51,968 bases of DNA from DASPJL01 sp035628645 (GCA_035628645.1 DASPJL010000177.1:1-51968), one strand, 5' to 3'; shown: positions 23,356 through 32,507, counted from the stretch's first letter. Notes: generated from the letters alone by a model not told the origin. Numbers and translations: made by a program.

Positions 23356-24390
23356 ATGATTAAACGCACCTTACACTTTGGCAATCCGGCTTATCTAAGT
23401 TTAAAAGATAACCAGTTAGCCATAGCCCTGCCTCATTTAAAAGATTTGGGCGAAAAGGAATCCAAAAGAAGCGTTCCTATTGAAGATATTGGAATTGTAC
23501 TTCTGGACCATAAGCAAATCACCATCACTCACGCCTGCATTGCAGCATTGCTTCAAAACAACGCTGTTCTGATCACCTGCAACGATACTCACCATCCTAC
23601 GGGAATGATGCTTCCCTTAGATGGAAATGATACTCAAAGTGAACGTTTTCGCTATCAGATAGACGCTTCCCAACCTTTAAAAAAACAGCTCTGGCAACAA
23701 ACCGTCCAGGCAAAGATTTTGAATCAAGCGGCAATTTTATCAGAACGCGGAATTGCGTGTGACAATATGGTTTACTGGGCTAAATCTGTTCGTTCCGGAG
23801 ATCCTGACAATTATGAGGGAAGGGCAGCAGCCTATTATTGGAAGAATGTTTTCCCAAACAAAATTGAATTTTTCAGAGGCAGAGAAGGAGACCCTCCAAA
23901 TAATCTACTAAATTATGGTTACGCAATTCTTCGGGCGATTGTAGCCAGGGGATTGGTTTGTTCCGGCTTGCTGCCAACCCTCGGCATTCATCACCGCAAT
24001 AAATACAATGCGTACTGCCTGGCAGATGACATCATGGAACCTTATCGTCCTTATGTTGATCAAATTACCTTAGGGATCATTGACCGCGGTGAAAATTTCC
24101 TGGAATTGGGAACAAGCATTAAGACACAATTACTTGGTATTGCTACTGTAGATGTTCAGTTCGAAAAAGGTACCAGTCCTTTAATGGTTGGATTACAAAG
24201 CACAACTGCGTCGTTGGCTAAATGCTATGAAGGCACATTAAGAAAAATAAATTATCCGGTGATGAAGAACTTTGACAGTAAACGACTGAACAATTATAAA
24301 ATTGAAGATAATCATAACATAAGCAAAGCAGCAGAAAAACCTCAGCCTTATAAAAAACCATCTGATGATGATATTGAATTGCCTTTTTAA
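23356..24390 (+). CDS. cas1: CRISPR integrase subunit Cas1, type II
   Basis: 344 residues from ATG 23356. The usual family start MIKRTLHFGNPAYLSLKDNQ begins here, although an in-frame GTG at 23329 has a GGAG five bases before it and would add nine residues. The metal-binding residues are found in YEGRAAAYYW (Glu), GIHHRNKYNAYCLADDIMEP (His, Asp/Glu). Cas1 forms the Cas1-Cas2 integrase that inserts new spacers at the leader end of the array. The C-terminal tail KKPSDDDIELPF is the typical acidic extension of type II proteins. The gene lies 3 nt before cas2. Confidence 0.96.
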   Translation: MIKRTLHFGNPAYLSLKDNQLAIALPHLKDLGEKESKRSVPIEDIGIVLLDHKQITITHACIAALLQNNAVLITCNDTHHPTGMMLPLDGNDTQSERFRYQIDASQPLKKQLWQQTVQAKILNQAAILSERGIACDNMVYWAKSVRSGDPDNYEGRAAAYYWKNVFPNKIEFFRGREGDPPNNLLNYGYAILRAIVARGLVCSGLLPTLGIHHRNKYNAYCLADDIMEPYRPYVDQITLGIIDRGENFLELGTSIKTQLLGIATVDVQFEKGTSPLMVGLQSTTASLAKCYEGTLRKINYPVMKNFDSKRLNNYKIEDNHNISKAAEKPQPYKKPSDDDIELPF

Positions 24391-24393
24391 TAA

Positions 24394-24723
24394 ATGCGTT
24401 TAAATGAGTATCGAATTTTGTGGGTTTTAGTATTTTTTGATCTTCCAACGGAAACCAAAAAGGACCGGAAGATTTACTCTAAATTCCGTAAAGACATAAT
24501 GCGGGACGGGTTTAGTATGTTTCAATTTTCGATATACTTACGCCATTGTAGCAGCAGGGAAAACGCGGATGTACATATCAAACGCCTAAAGAAATTTTTA
24601 CCGCCTAAAGGTCACGTGGGCATTCTTACCATTACGGACAAGCAGTTTGGAATGATGGAATTGTTTTATGGAAAGACAACCAAAGATTTACCTACAGTGT
24701 CACAGCAATTGGAATTGTTTTAA
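24394..24723 (+). CDS. cas2: CRISPR adaptation protein Cas2, type II-C
   Basis: 109 residues with the ferredoxin-like fold. The first strand ends in VFFDLPTETKKDRK with the conserved aspartate (Asp16). FSMFQFSIYLRHCSSRENA is the typical helix-strand that follows, and VGILTITDKQFGMMELFYG the C-terminal part. It bridges two Cas1 dimers and is mainly structural. It is the last gene of the cas operon: a terminator follows directly, and neither csn2 nor cas4 is present, which defines subtype II-C. Confidence 0.96.
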   Translation: MRLNEYRILWVLVFFDLPTETKKDRKIYSKFRKDIMRDGFSMFQFSIYLRHCSSRENADVHIKRLKKFLPPKGHVGILTITDKQFGMMELFYGKTTKDLPTVSQQLELF

Positions 24724-24727
24724 AAAG

Positions 24728-24760
24728 AATCCGAAGGCATTTCTGCCAACGGATTTTTTT
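24728..24760 (+). terminator. Terminator of the cas operon
   Basis: The arms AATCCG (24728-24733) and CGGATT (24750-24755) enclose an inner stem GGCA/TGCC, followed by a T-run. It stands 5 bp after the cas2 stop, between the convergent operon and array. Confidence 0.85.
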
Positions 24761-24813
24761 AATTCAAATTAGTAACATAACTCGTTGCTTTTCAATGAGA
24801 AATTAACAGGTAT

Positions 24814-27800
24814 GCTGTTACTAATATCTCAAAGAACAAATCTGAAAGCAAATCACAACATGTAAGGAGGGAGGCAAAAGAGGAAGGAGCTGTTACTAAT
24901 ATCTCAAAGAACAAATCTGAAAGCAAATCACAACTGCATCACGTGGGGATATGAGGTTCCATATGCTGTTACTAATATCTCAAAGAACAAATCTGAAAGC
25001 AAATCACAACCATATAGAAACATCCCCCGGTTTAGGGGTTGCTGTTACTAATATCTCAAAGAACAAATCTGAAAGCAAATCACAACTAAGGTTTAATTGG
25101 TGTGAATCTGTGGTTAGCTGTTACTAATATCTCAAAGAACAAATCTGAAAGCAAATCACAACTAACTGCCATAAGGAATGGCTACTATAAAGGCTGTTAC
25201 TAATATCTCAAAGAACAAATCTGAAAGCAAATCACAACATGATACCGTATGGAGGGCCACCCGTTCACGCTGTTACTAATATCTCAAAGAACAAATCTGA
25301 AAGCAAATCACAACTCCCCTGAAGGACACCATTTTTTTAGAAGGGCTGTTACTAATATCTCAAAGAACAAATCTGAAAGCAAATCACAACCGCCATTCCT
25401 GCGTGTGCCTTTCGCCACCTGCTGTTACTAATATCTCAAAGAACAAATCTGAAAGCAAATCACAACTAGAACCGTCTACAGATTGGTATGGTGTTTGCTG
25501 TTACTAATATCTCAAAGAACAAATCTGAAAGCAAATCACAACTAATCCCCCTCGTTTTTCAACGTAACCCGGGCTGTTACTAATATCTCAAAGAACAAAT
25601 CTGAAAGCAAATCACAACTGGCTGCGGTGTCTGCATGCTTTTCACTACGCTGTTACTAATATCTCAAAGAACAAATCTGAAAGCAAATCACAACTTTGAT
25701 CGAACGTTTAAATAATGCAACAAAGCTGTTACTAATATCTCAAAGAACAAATCTGAAAGCAAATCACAACTCTTTAGCAGCTTTCATTATATCGCTCCAA
25801 GCTGTTACTAATATCTCAAAGAACAAATCTGAAAGCAAATCACAACTCGGTTCTGTGTGGGGAATATTCACAGGTAGCTGTTACTAATATCTCAAAGAAC
25901 AAATCTGAAAGCAAATCACAACCCTTCAGGATGAGCTTTCAGATAATCATTTGCTGTTACTAATATCTCAAAGAACAAATCTGAAAGCAAATCACAACCC
26001 TCAAAAAGTAGTACTTGCAGATTATAAGGCTGTTACTAATATCTCAAAGAACAAATCTGAAAGCAAATCACAACACTCGGAATGAATCGGATTTTCTGGA
26101 TCCAGCTGTTACTAATATCTCAAAGAACAAATCTGAAAGCAAATCACAACTATGGTACATAAACAGGATCAATCGTGATTGCTGTTACTAATATCTCAAA
26201 GAACAAATCTGAAAGCAAATCACAACGTATGAAAAATCTTAATTAAAAAACTGATTGCTGTTACTAATATCTCAAAGAACAAATCTGAAAGCAAATCACA
26301 ACTCGTAAGTAGGGAGAAACTTTTTAAGGGTGGCTGTTACTAATATCTCAAAGAACAAATCTGAAAGCAAATCACAACTTATAGATGAGGTATTAGGTAT
26401 CTCTAATAGCTGTTACTAATATCTCAAAGAACAAATCTGAAAGCAAATCACAACGGAATAGAGGCACAGGAACTGACTTGGGAAGCTGTTACTAATATCT
26501 CAAAGAACAAATCTGAAAGCAAATCACAACACATATCAAATAGATTAGCGGCAATCTTTTGCTGTTACTAATATCTCAAAGAACAAATCTGAAAGCAAAT
26601 CACAACTTTGAAGTAGCAATAATTTCGTTATCTATTGCTGTTACTAATATCTCAAAGAACAAATCTGAAAGCAAATCACAACTTACACTATTGAAGGCTT
26701 CGCGCAATCCAAGCTGTTACTAATATCTCAAAGAACAAATCTGAAAGCAAATCACAACACCATGCGTATCGAATGCGTATTTTACGCAGCTGTTACTAAT
26801 ATCTCAAAGAACAAATCTGAAAGCAAATCACAACTCGAAGGCGTTGTACCAAATTCTTCAAATAGCTGTTACTAATATCTCAAAGAACAAATCTGAAAGC
26901 AAATCACAACTTAGTGCAGTACAACCTTGCATCATCTATTGCTGTTACTAATATCTCAAAGAACAAATCTGAAAGCAAAACACAACTACTCTTTGTCAAT
27001 TCTATCAATTTCTTTTGCTGTTACTAATATCTCAAAGAACAAATCTGAAAGCAAATCACAACCAGTAATTGAACCATCTCCTCCTCCACCTGGCTGTTAC
27101 TAATATCTCAAAGAACAAATCTGAAAGCAAATCACAACCATCCTGATCACTTATATCCTGCAACCGCTGCTGTTACTAATATCTCAAAGAACAAATCTGA
27201 AAGCAAATCACAACACCGCGCATAAAGCTTTATTAAAGAAAATAGCTGTTACTAATATCTCAAAGAACAAATCTGAAAGCAAATCACAACAGGCCGGGGC
27301 TTCGGAACATATTCAGGTGTGCTGTTACTAATATCTCAAAGAACAAATCTGAAAGCAAATCACAACTATAGACAGTAGATATGGCTCGAATTTTGTGCTG
27401 TTACTAATATCTCAAAGAACAAATCTGAAAGCAAATCACAACCCAAGGGGTTAATGGAAGGCATAAAGTCTGGCTGTTACTAATATCTCAAAGAACAAAT
27501 CTGAAAGCAAATCACAACTTAATAGATTGGACTATAATATCTGGATATGCTGTTACTAATATCTCAAAGAACAAATCTGAAAGCAAATCACAACGAATAA
27601 CAATGAAAGCAATGAATCCTAAAAGCTGTTACTAATATCTCAAAGAACAAATCTGAAAGCAAATCACAACTACTAACTTGATGTTTTCAGCCTCAAGTTT
27701 GCTGTTACTAATATCTCAAAGAACAAATCTGAAAGCAAATCACAACTGCCAGAAAGCACCCCTTCTCCAAATATTCGCTGTTACTAATATCTCAAAGAAC

Positions 27801-27822
27801 AAATCTGAAAGCAAATCACAAC
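24814..27822 (-). CRISPR. Type II-C CRISPR array: 40 repeats of 46 bp, 39 spacers
   Basis: The period is exactly 76 bp from 24889 to 27777. The first repeat starts at 24814, and its following spacer is 29 bp; all the others are 30 bp. In crRNA sense (minus strand) the repeat begins GTTGTGATTTGCTTTCAG and ends GAGATATTAGTAACAGC, matching known Bacteroidetes II-C repeats. Repeat 29 (26941) has one substitution, T to A at 26980; the remainder look identical. Orientation follows from the repeat start and from pairing with the tracrRNA anti-repeat, so the leader is at the right (27822) and the oldest spacers lie next to cas2. I found no spacer with an obvious match elsewhere in the window. Confidence 0.98.
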
Positions 27823-27950
27823 GGTTTTCTGTCGGTTTTCTTTGGCTTGTTTGCCATAATCACCCCGCCTCTCACCTGGCGGTAAACTACTACATCTCCA
27901 AGCATTCCGCTTACGCCGTTCAATAAGGGATTGTTGTTGATTTTACTCAT
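27816..27950 (-). pseudogene. Truncated phage-like gene fused to the leader-end CRISPR repeat
   Basis: From an ATG at 27950 the minus strand reads MSKINNNPLLNGVSGMLGDV and continues VVYRQVRGGVIMANKPKK, with no stop until a TGA inside the first array repeat (27818-27816): 44 codons in all. The start pattern (xNNxLLxxxSGxxGDxVVYRQ...G..IMANKP) resembles the N-terminus of small conserved proteins of Bacteroidetes prophages. That family recollection is unverified. The rest of the gene is missing where the array begins. Its upstream region (TATATTTACATTG at about 27990) must be the CRISPR leader, so a gene fragment and the leader occupy the same DNA. Confidence 0.6.
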
Positions 27951-28041
27951 GGTTTTAAGTGTTATTTGTTTTTTTTGTGTTAAATTGACAATGTAAATAT
28001 ACGAAGTTTTGCCCCTGTTTAAAAGCTACCCATGCCATCTG

Positions 28042-28086
28042 TGCCGATTATGCCGATTGTGCCGATTATGCCGAATATGCCGGCTT
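28042..28086. repeat. Five 9-bp tandem repeats
   Basis: TGCCGATTA, TGCCGATTG, TGCCGATTA, TGCCGAATA and TGCCGGCTT in direct succession. A second short direct repeat (GTTCGCTCTAGGTTCG, twice) lies at about 28189-28225. Both are non-coding. Confidence 0.8.
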
Positions 28087-28239
28087 GTGAAGCGCTTAGG
28101 TTTTAAGTAAAAGCCAAAAGTAAAATACATTTGTTTTATAAAAATTGTACTATTCTAATTTTGCAAACCCCATTTGGCAGGTTTGTAGGTTCGCTCTAGG
28201 TTCGGTGTAAGTTCGCTCTAGGTTCGATAGGGCCTGGTC

Positions 28240-28755
28240 TTGTACTTTTTTTATACGTTACAAAATTCTTTTTTCTAGTACTTCGCAAATCTAATCCAGT
28301 GTAGGCGCAAAATTCCTCGATGGTGATCAGGCCGTCCTTATTGCGGTTGAAACATTTTCTTTTTTTAATTTTTGTTTTACTCCTTCTCCTTCTCCTTCTC
28401 CTTCTATTACTCCTTCTCCTTCTATTACTCCTTCTCCTTCTACTACCCTGGTATCCCTTTCAGGGCCTAGAGTAGGGCTATCCTTATTTTTCTGACCATC
28501 AAATAATTTCTGATGGTCGATTTTATGTTTTTTCAATAAATCCAAAATTCTTTTATGGATAGGGCTTTTTGGATTTAAAATTTCACCATTTGAAAATGGA
28601 CAAAATTTTTAATAAACCACTTTCGGTCATTGTCAAGAAAGATAATTTTTTCCAAAAACAGGTTGCGAGCTAACGCTGGGTCTATATTTCTTCTCACAGT
28701 CGCCCGCATCCCGGAATGATAGAGCGGTAGATATTTGTTTTTTAAGGTTTCCACC
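28240..28755 (-). pseudogene. Frameshifted phage replication-protein remnant
   Basis: On the minus strand from about 28750 the frame reads NKYLPLYHSGMRATVRRN, then DPALARNLFLEKIIFLDNDR and KWFIKNFVHFQ. It then shifts frame near 28597 to NGEILNPKSPIHKRILDLL and HKIDHQKLFDGQ, and ends in an EGEGVIEGEGV low-complexity stretch. A further fragment in a third frame reads NKDGLITIEEFCAYTGL (about 28335-28285). The order KWFIKNF...NPKSPIHK followed by a Glu/Gly/Lys linker is what I recall of Bacteroidetes phage replisome-organiser proteins. The N-terminus is lost where a dispersed repeat begins. It is probably part of the same decayed prophage as the ORF at 27816-27950. Confidence 0.6.
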
Positions 28756-29098
28756 TATGAGTTGTCATCCTTGAAAAGGACCTTGTTATCATGATGCAAA
28801 AACGGCAGTATTGTAAGAAATTAACCACAGAGTGCACCGAGGTTTTCACAGAGGAAAAAGAGATTTTTTAATTCTCTATATTCTCCGTGTTTTCTTCGTG
28901 TTCCCTGTGGTTAAATTTGTTTTTATAAAAGGCTTTCCCATCATGCCCAACAGGTTTCCTGAAGGAATGACAGAGAGGTCTTATGAGTTGTCATCCTTGA
29001 AAAGGGAACTTGTTGGAGGGGACGAAATGTTCTCAGACATCAAACTGTTTATTCCGTCCCGCTACCTACAGGCTTTTGCATCATACCCAACAAGCTCA
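28756..29098. repeat. Remnants of two dispersed repeat families
   Basis: Two partial copies of the 195-bp element (about 28752-28805 and 28930-29025) carry its GTTGTCATCCTTGAAAAGG and CATGCCCAACAGGTTTCC parts. Between them is an inverted repeat (28821-28914) whose TTAACCACAG and CTGTGGTTAA ends are complementary. A plus-strand frame runs through the region but is composed only of repeats. Confidence 0.7.
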
Positions 29099-29710
29099 CT
29101 ACAATTTGAAAGTATATCCCAGGTGAAGCGTCACAAATGAGGTAAACGGGGCTATGTTGTAGGTCATCTCATCAATTGAATTGTTGCCGGATATTTTTGT
29201 TGTATATCCAACTCCTGCCCAAGGTTTTAAATATAGCGGAAACTTAAAGGGCTGCCAGGTGTAACCGATAGAAGGCATCACTAAGAAGTTACTGTATTTG
29301 CTGTGCTTATTAACAATATTTCCGTTGGTGTTTTTGTAATTTTGCACACCTGTTTGCAGCCCTACAAACCATCCTGTATTAGCTTCTTTAAAATAATATT
29401 CGGCAAAAAGAGAATAGGCGCTGTTAATCCTCACGTTCCAGTCGTTGTCTTTGTTTTCAGGGTTCATATTAACCAGGAAACCGGGAAAGTCTAATGCGTA
29501 CGTTCCTGCACCAATCAGTAGCCTTTTGCTCTGTGACGGCTTAATACGAATATGAAAAGCATAACCGTTAAAAGCAAAGGTAGAAGGATCTGTTTCAATC
29601 GAAAACGTTGTTTTGTTTTCTGTTGATTTGTCCTGAGCCTGAAGTTCTGTTGCTAATAAACTGCAAACTGCAAATAATACAACAGCAATTAAATGAAACT
29701 TTATTTTCAT
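29099..29710 (-). CDS. Secreted outer-membrane beta-barrel-like protein
   Basis: 203 residues from the ATG at 29710, which opens a clear signal peptide (KIKFHLIAVVLFAVCSLLA, cleaved near ELQAQ). The remainder alternates polar and aromatic residues, with amphipathic strands such as YSLFAEYYF and GWFVGLQTGVQNY. It ends FVTLHLGYTFKL with a C-terminal aromatic-type strand, as expected for a small porin-like barrel. Function unknown. A longer upstream frame (to 29824) is open but holds repeat-like sequence and no signal, so it was not used. Confidence 0.7.
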   Translation of the reverse strand: MKIKFHLIAVVLFAVCSLLATELQAQDKSTENKTTFSIETDPSTFAFNGYAFHIRIKPSQSKRLLIGAGTYALDFPGFLVNMNPENKDNDWNVRINSAYSLFAEYYFKEANTGWFVGLQTGVQNYKNTNGNIVNKHSKYSNFLVMPSIGYTWQPFKFPLYLKPWAGVGYTTKISGNNSIDEMTYNIAPFTSFVTLHLGYTFKL

Positions 29711-29827
29711 CTGTACATAGGTTTGAGGTGCGAGGGCATGAAGTTGGAGGGAGTCCACTTGGGACTTCAATCTTTGTTGTTCTATTTTCATGTTCTTTTG
29801 TGTTTTGTGATGTGAGCGTTTCATGAA

Positions 29828-30030
29828 TAGGTAATTTGTTTTTTAAATGCCATATGGAATTCGCCATTAGATATTCATCCGCCGATTGGGCAATTTCCAG
29901 TCATGGCTTTTCATGTGTATATAATTTGTTTTTTAATTGCCACATGGAATACGCCATTAGATATTCATCCTCGTTTGGGTGATTTACAATCATGGCTATT
30001 TCATGTGTGTATAATTTGTTTTTTAAATAC
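29828..30030 (+). repeat. ~90-bp tandem/dispersed repeat (2.2 copies)
   Basis: AATTTGTTTTTTAA recurs at 29833, 29923 and 30013, an exact 90-bp period. Each unit continues GCCATATGGAATTCGCCATT, then AGATATTCATCC, and closes with AATCATGGCT and TCATGTGT. Inverted copies lie at 11745-11850, and a fragment (GTTGCCATGGAATTCGCGTG) lies at 42418-42450. Confidence 0.85.
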
Positions 30031-30391
30031 TAATAACCTCCACCCTATACAATGCAACAAACATTGCCATGATGAAAAAGATGATTGTTGCCGGCATATC
30101 CTTATATTCCTTCTTCCGGACATGATAGACTAGGGCAAGAAGCATAATGAGTGCGATCCCAATCGATGCTAAAGGGGTAAGGACAGGAAGGATTCCTGTA
30201 AGCATCGGCAATACAAGCCCTATGGCTCCCGCTATTTTCGCGATACAAATAAATGCTACCATAGTCGGTGAGTAGGCGTTAAGCCAGGATAATTTTGATT
30301 TGAGCTTTTCCGTATTAATTAAAATATACAGCCCGGAAGCCGTAAAAATTGCTGCAAGGATTCCTTGCATAGTCCAGATTGTTGTTTCCAT
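30023..30391 (-). CDS. DoxX-family membrane protein (second copy in window)
   Basis: 122 residues from the ATG at 30391 (METTIWTMQGILAAIFTASG), with four membrane helices: about 6-25, 45-66, 68-88 and 97-116. The central KIAGAIGLVLPMLTGILPVLTPLA is the typical DoxX glycine-proline region. The end of the gene overlaps a 90-bp repeat copy. An Rrf2-type regulator gene lies upstream on the same strand, with similar AT-rich palindromes before both genes, so the regulator probably controls this gene and itself. The family role in respiration or redox balance is poorly defined. Confidence 0.78.
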   Translation of the reverse strand: METTIWTMQGILAAIFTASGLYILINTEKLKSKLSWLNAYSPTMVAFICIAKIAGAIGLVLPMLTGILPVLTPLASIGIALIMLLALVYHVRKKEYKDMPATIIFFIMAMFVALYRVEVISI

Positions 30392-30600
30392 TTGATTTAT
30401 AATTTTAATTTTTATTGAACTGATGATTTCTAATATCACATTATGGTTATACCCTGGAAATTGAATCCTTTCTTTGCTTCCTCGATCATTCCAGCATTTG
30501 ACCTCAACACTGGTTATCTACAGAAAAGAATCTTGTGCAATAAGTAACTCAAGCCGCCTCTGGTATTTGTCAAGTAACAAAAACAAAGCAAACAAATGAG

Positions 30601-30630
30601 TTAACTTAATATTTAGTATATATAGTTTAG
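30601..30630. promoter_or_regulatory. Probable Rrf2 operator upstream of the DoxX gene
   Basis: Contains TTAGTATATATAGTT (30613-30627), closely similar to the inverted-repeat sequence next to the regulator start at 31069-31093. Two like motifs at the two promoters suggest one regulator binding both. Confidence 0.5.
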
Positions 30631-30643
30631 GGCAAAAAAAAAC

Positions 30644-31066
30644 TCACATCGAATCAAGGATATTCTTTAAAGTTGTCTTTTTGAGATCCTCTTTAATTTT
30701 TGATTCCACTTTTTTTAAAACAGCATTGATGGTCTTTTTTGCACTTTCCGGCCTTTTACCTGATACTTTCAAATCGTATTCCGTCTGAAAAAGGGGTTTT
30801 TCATTTTCTACCGCGATCAGCAAATCAAGTAAATTAATCTTGTCCTCACTTTTTGTCAGCCTTACCCCACCGGTTGCTCCCTCCTTAGAATGCAAAATAC
30901 CAGCACGAATCAGATTATTTAAAATAACAGACAAGGTAGGCCTTGGAATGTTTAGAAATTCACTCATATTCTTTGCAGAAATAAATTCTGTTTCTCCTCT
31001 TCTCGTTTTATCCGAGATGAAAATCAGTACAAGAATGGATTTTGAAAAAGAAAGTGAGTAAGCCAT
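30644..31066 (-). CDS. Rrf2-family transcriptional regulator without iron-sulphur cysteines
   Basis: 140 residues. The Rrf2 winged helix is present: ISAKNMSEFLNIPRPTLSVIL as recognition helices and the wing ILHSKEGATGGVRLTKSEDKINLLDLLIAVE. The three cysteines that bind the cluster in IscR/NsrR types are absent, so it must sense something else or act without a cofactor. The C-terminal helix is lysine-rich (KKVESKIKEDLKKTTLKN). It precedes the DoxX gene on the same strand. Confidence 0.85.
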   Translation of the reverse strand: MAYSLSFSKSILVLIFISDKTRRGETEFISAKNMSEFLNIPRPTLSVILNNLIRAGILHSKEGATGGVRLTKSEDKINLLDLLIAVENEKPLFQTEYDLKVSGKRPESAKKTINAVLKKVESKIKEDLKKTTLKNILDSM

Positions 31067-31068
31067 TA

Positions 31069-31093
31069 ACTAAATATACTTTATATATAGTTC
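31069..31093. promoter_or_regulatory. Probable Rrf2 autoregulatory operator
   Basis: Imperfect inverted repeat: AACTAAATATA on one side and TATATATAGTT on the other, ending 3 bp before the regulator start codon (31066). Its position would block transcription or early elongation. Confidence 0.5.
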
Positions 31094-31168
31094 ACAAAGT
31101 TAATGGCATTTTCAATAACTGCAAGTTTTTCTGAAAATAAATTCTGGTTTACTATAAAAGGGTTGTTA

Positions 31169-31618
31169 TTATTTACGCATCGGATAGGTATAATGTACCA
31201 CCTTTTCCGACAGCCCACCGGCACTGTGATAGAATTCCAGGGCGTGTGTATCTTCTTCATGCGCCTGAACAAAAAAGGATTCAAGATTATTTACCTTGCA
31301 ATATTCCTTTATAGATTCAATCAATTTTCTACCGATGCCTCTTCTTTGAAATTCTGTTTTAACGGCAAGATCATAAATATAAACTTCGGAGGATTGAAAA
31401 TGATATGATGGCAATATGTGGGCAGTCAGTCCACCTATAACATCATCCTGACACATAGCAGCGAATACAATAAAATTCTTTTGTTTTAACAATTCCTGAA
31501 GGTAATGTTTGTCAAGCATTTGAAAATCTTCCATTTTAAAAACCTCCTCAAATAGCAGAAGCATATCTATGAAATCCTTCACCTGGGAACTATCCAATTG
31601 TTTTATTTCAACATTCAT
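31169..31618 (-). CDS. AAC(3)-I-like GNAT acetyltransferase
   Basis: 149 residues from the ATG at 31618 (MNVEIKQLDSSQ), chosen because AAC(3)-I proteins begin this way; in-frame ATGs lie upstream to 31660. The pattern follows aminoglycoside 3-N-acetyltransferase I closely: LLLFEEVF, then YLQELLKQKNFIVFAA, GGLTAHIL, SEVYIYDLAV, the acetyl-CoA loop FQRRGIGRKLIESI, FFVQAHEEDTHALEFYHSAGG, and EKVVHYTYPM. Such enzymes acetylate gentamicin-type drugs at the 3-amino group, but chromosomal relatives often act on other amines. The substrate cannot be proven from sequence. Upstream lies the tandem-repeat block. Confidence 0.72.
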   Translation of the reverse strand: MNVEIKQLDSSQVKDFIDMLLLFEEVFKMEDFQMLDKHYLQELLKQKNFIVFAAMCQDDVIGGLTAHILPSYHFQSSEVYIYDLAVKTEFQRRGIGRKLIESIKEYCKVNNLESFFVQAHEEDTHALEFYHSAGGLSEKVVHYTYPMRK

Positions 31619-31694
31619 TTTTTCTGGTTGTTGTTCCATGTTTTGTGAGCCCATCACCATTAGTTATTTAACTCGACTTGATGTCAAAAGATGC

Positions 31695-32480
31695 GTGTTT
31701 TTCCTGATTTCCACCTGTGAGTGTCATCCTTGAAAAGGAACTTGTTGGGAATATGCAAAAACTTATTTTTTATAAAAGGTTCAGGCTTTTATGAAAAGGA
31801 AGAAGCTTTTTCGCATCATGCCCAACAGGTTTCCTAAAGGAATGACAGGGGCCTCGTTGTCTCCTTGAAAAGGACAGAGAGGTAGAAAAATTGTCTTTCC
31901 TGATTTCCACCTGTGAGTGTCATCCTTGAAAAGGAACTTGTTAGGCAGGATGCAAGAATTTATTTCTTATAAAGGTGCCGGATTTTTATGAAAGGAAGAA
32001 GCTTTTCGAATCATGCCCAACTGGTTTCCAAAGGAATGACAGGGGCTTCGTTGTCTCCTTGAAAAGGACAAAGAGGTAGAAAAATTGTCTTTTCTGATTT
32101 CCACCTATGAGTGTCATCCTTGAAAAGGAACTTGTTAGGCAGGATGCAAGAACTTATTTTATAAAAGGTTGAGGCTTGTTATGAAAAGGAAGAAGCTTTT
32201 TCGCATCATGCCCCACAGGTTTCCAAAGGAATGACAGGGGCCTCGTTGTCTCCTTGAAAAGGACAAAGAGGTAGAAAAATTGTCTTTCCTGATTTCCTCC
32301 TGTGAGTGTCATCCTTGAAAAGGAACTTGTTAGGCAGGATGCAAGAATTTATTTCGTATAAAGGTGCCGGATTTTTATGAAAGGAAGAAGCTTTTCGAAT
32401 CATGCCCAACTGGTTTCCAAGGAATGACAGGGGCTTCGTTGTCTCCTTGAAAAGGAACTTGTAAGGCATGAGGTAAAAAT
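31695..32480. repeat. Four ~195-bp tandem repeats with internal inverted repeats
   Basis: Units begin TTCCTGATTTCC at 31701, 31897, 32091 and 32286 (spacings 196, 194 and 195). Each holds one arm GTCATCCTTGAAAAGGAACT...GGCAGGATGC and, about 60 bp on, the complementary arm GCATCATGCCCAAC...GGTTTCC..AAGGAATGAC. A single unit can thus fold into a long stem-loop. More units lie at 33113-33456, with fragments at 28752-29025 and 32850-32880. The last unit ends directly before the GIY-YIG gene. Confidence 0.9.
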
Positions 32481-32507
32481 TTATTTTTATAAAAGGTACC
32501 ATTTTTT

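Noticed and set aside
25249..25887. Short plus-strand frames in the CRISPR array (LLLISQRTNLKANHN repeats)
   Set aside because: They are translations of the CRISPR repeat itself; the recurring peptide is the 46-bp repeat read in one frame.
24860..27776. Self-targeting spacers against genes in the window
   Set aside because: Reading all 39 spacers by eye, I found no match elsewhere in the window; a genome-wide search would be needed to exclude others.
28832..29140. 102-residue plus-strand frame
   Set aside because: It runs entirely through dispersed repeat elements and has no protein-like features.
31695..32480. 195-bp tandem repeats as a CRISPR-like array or retron
   Set aside because: There are no unique spacers between units and no reverse transcriptase gene nearby; they are tandem inverted-repeat elements.
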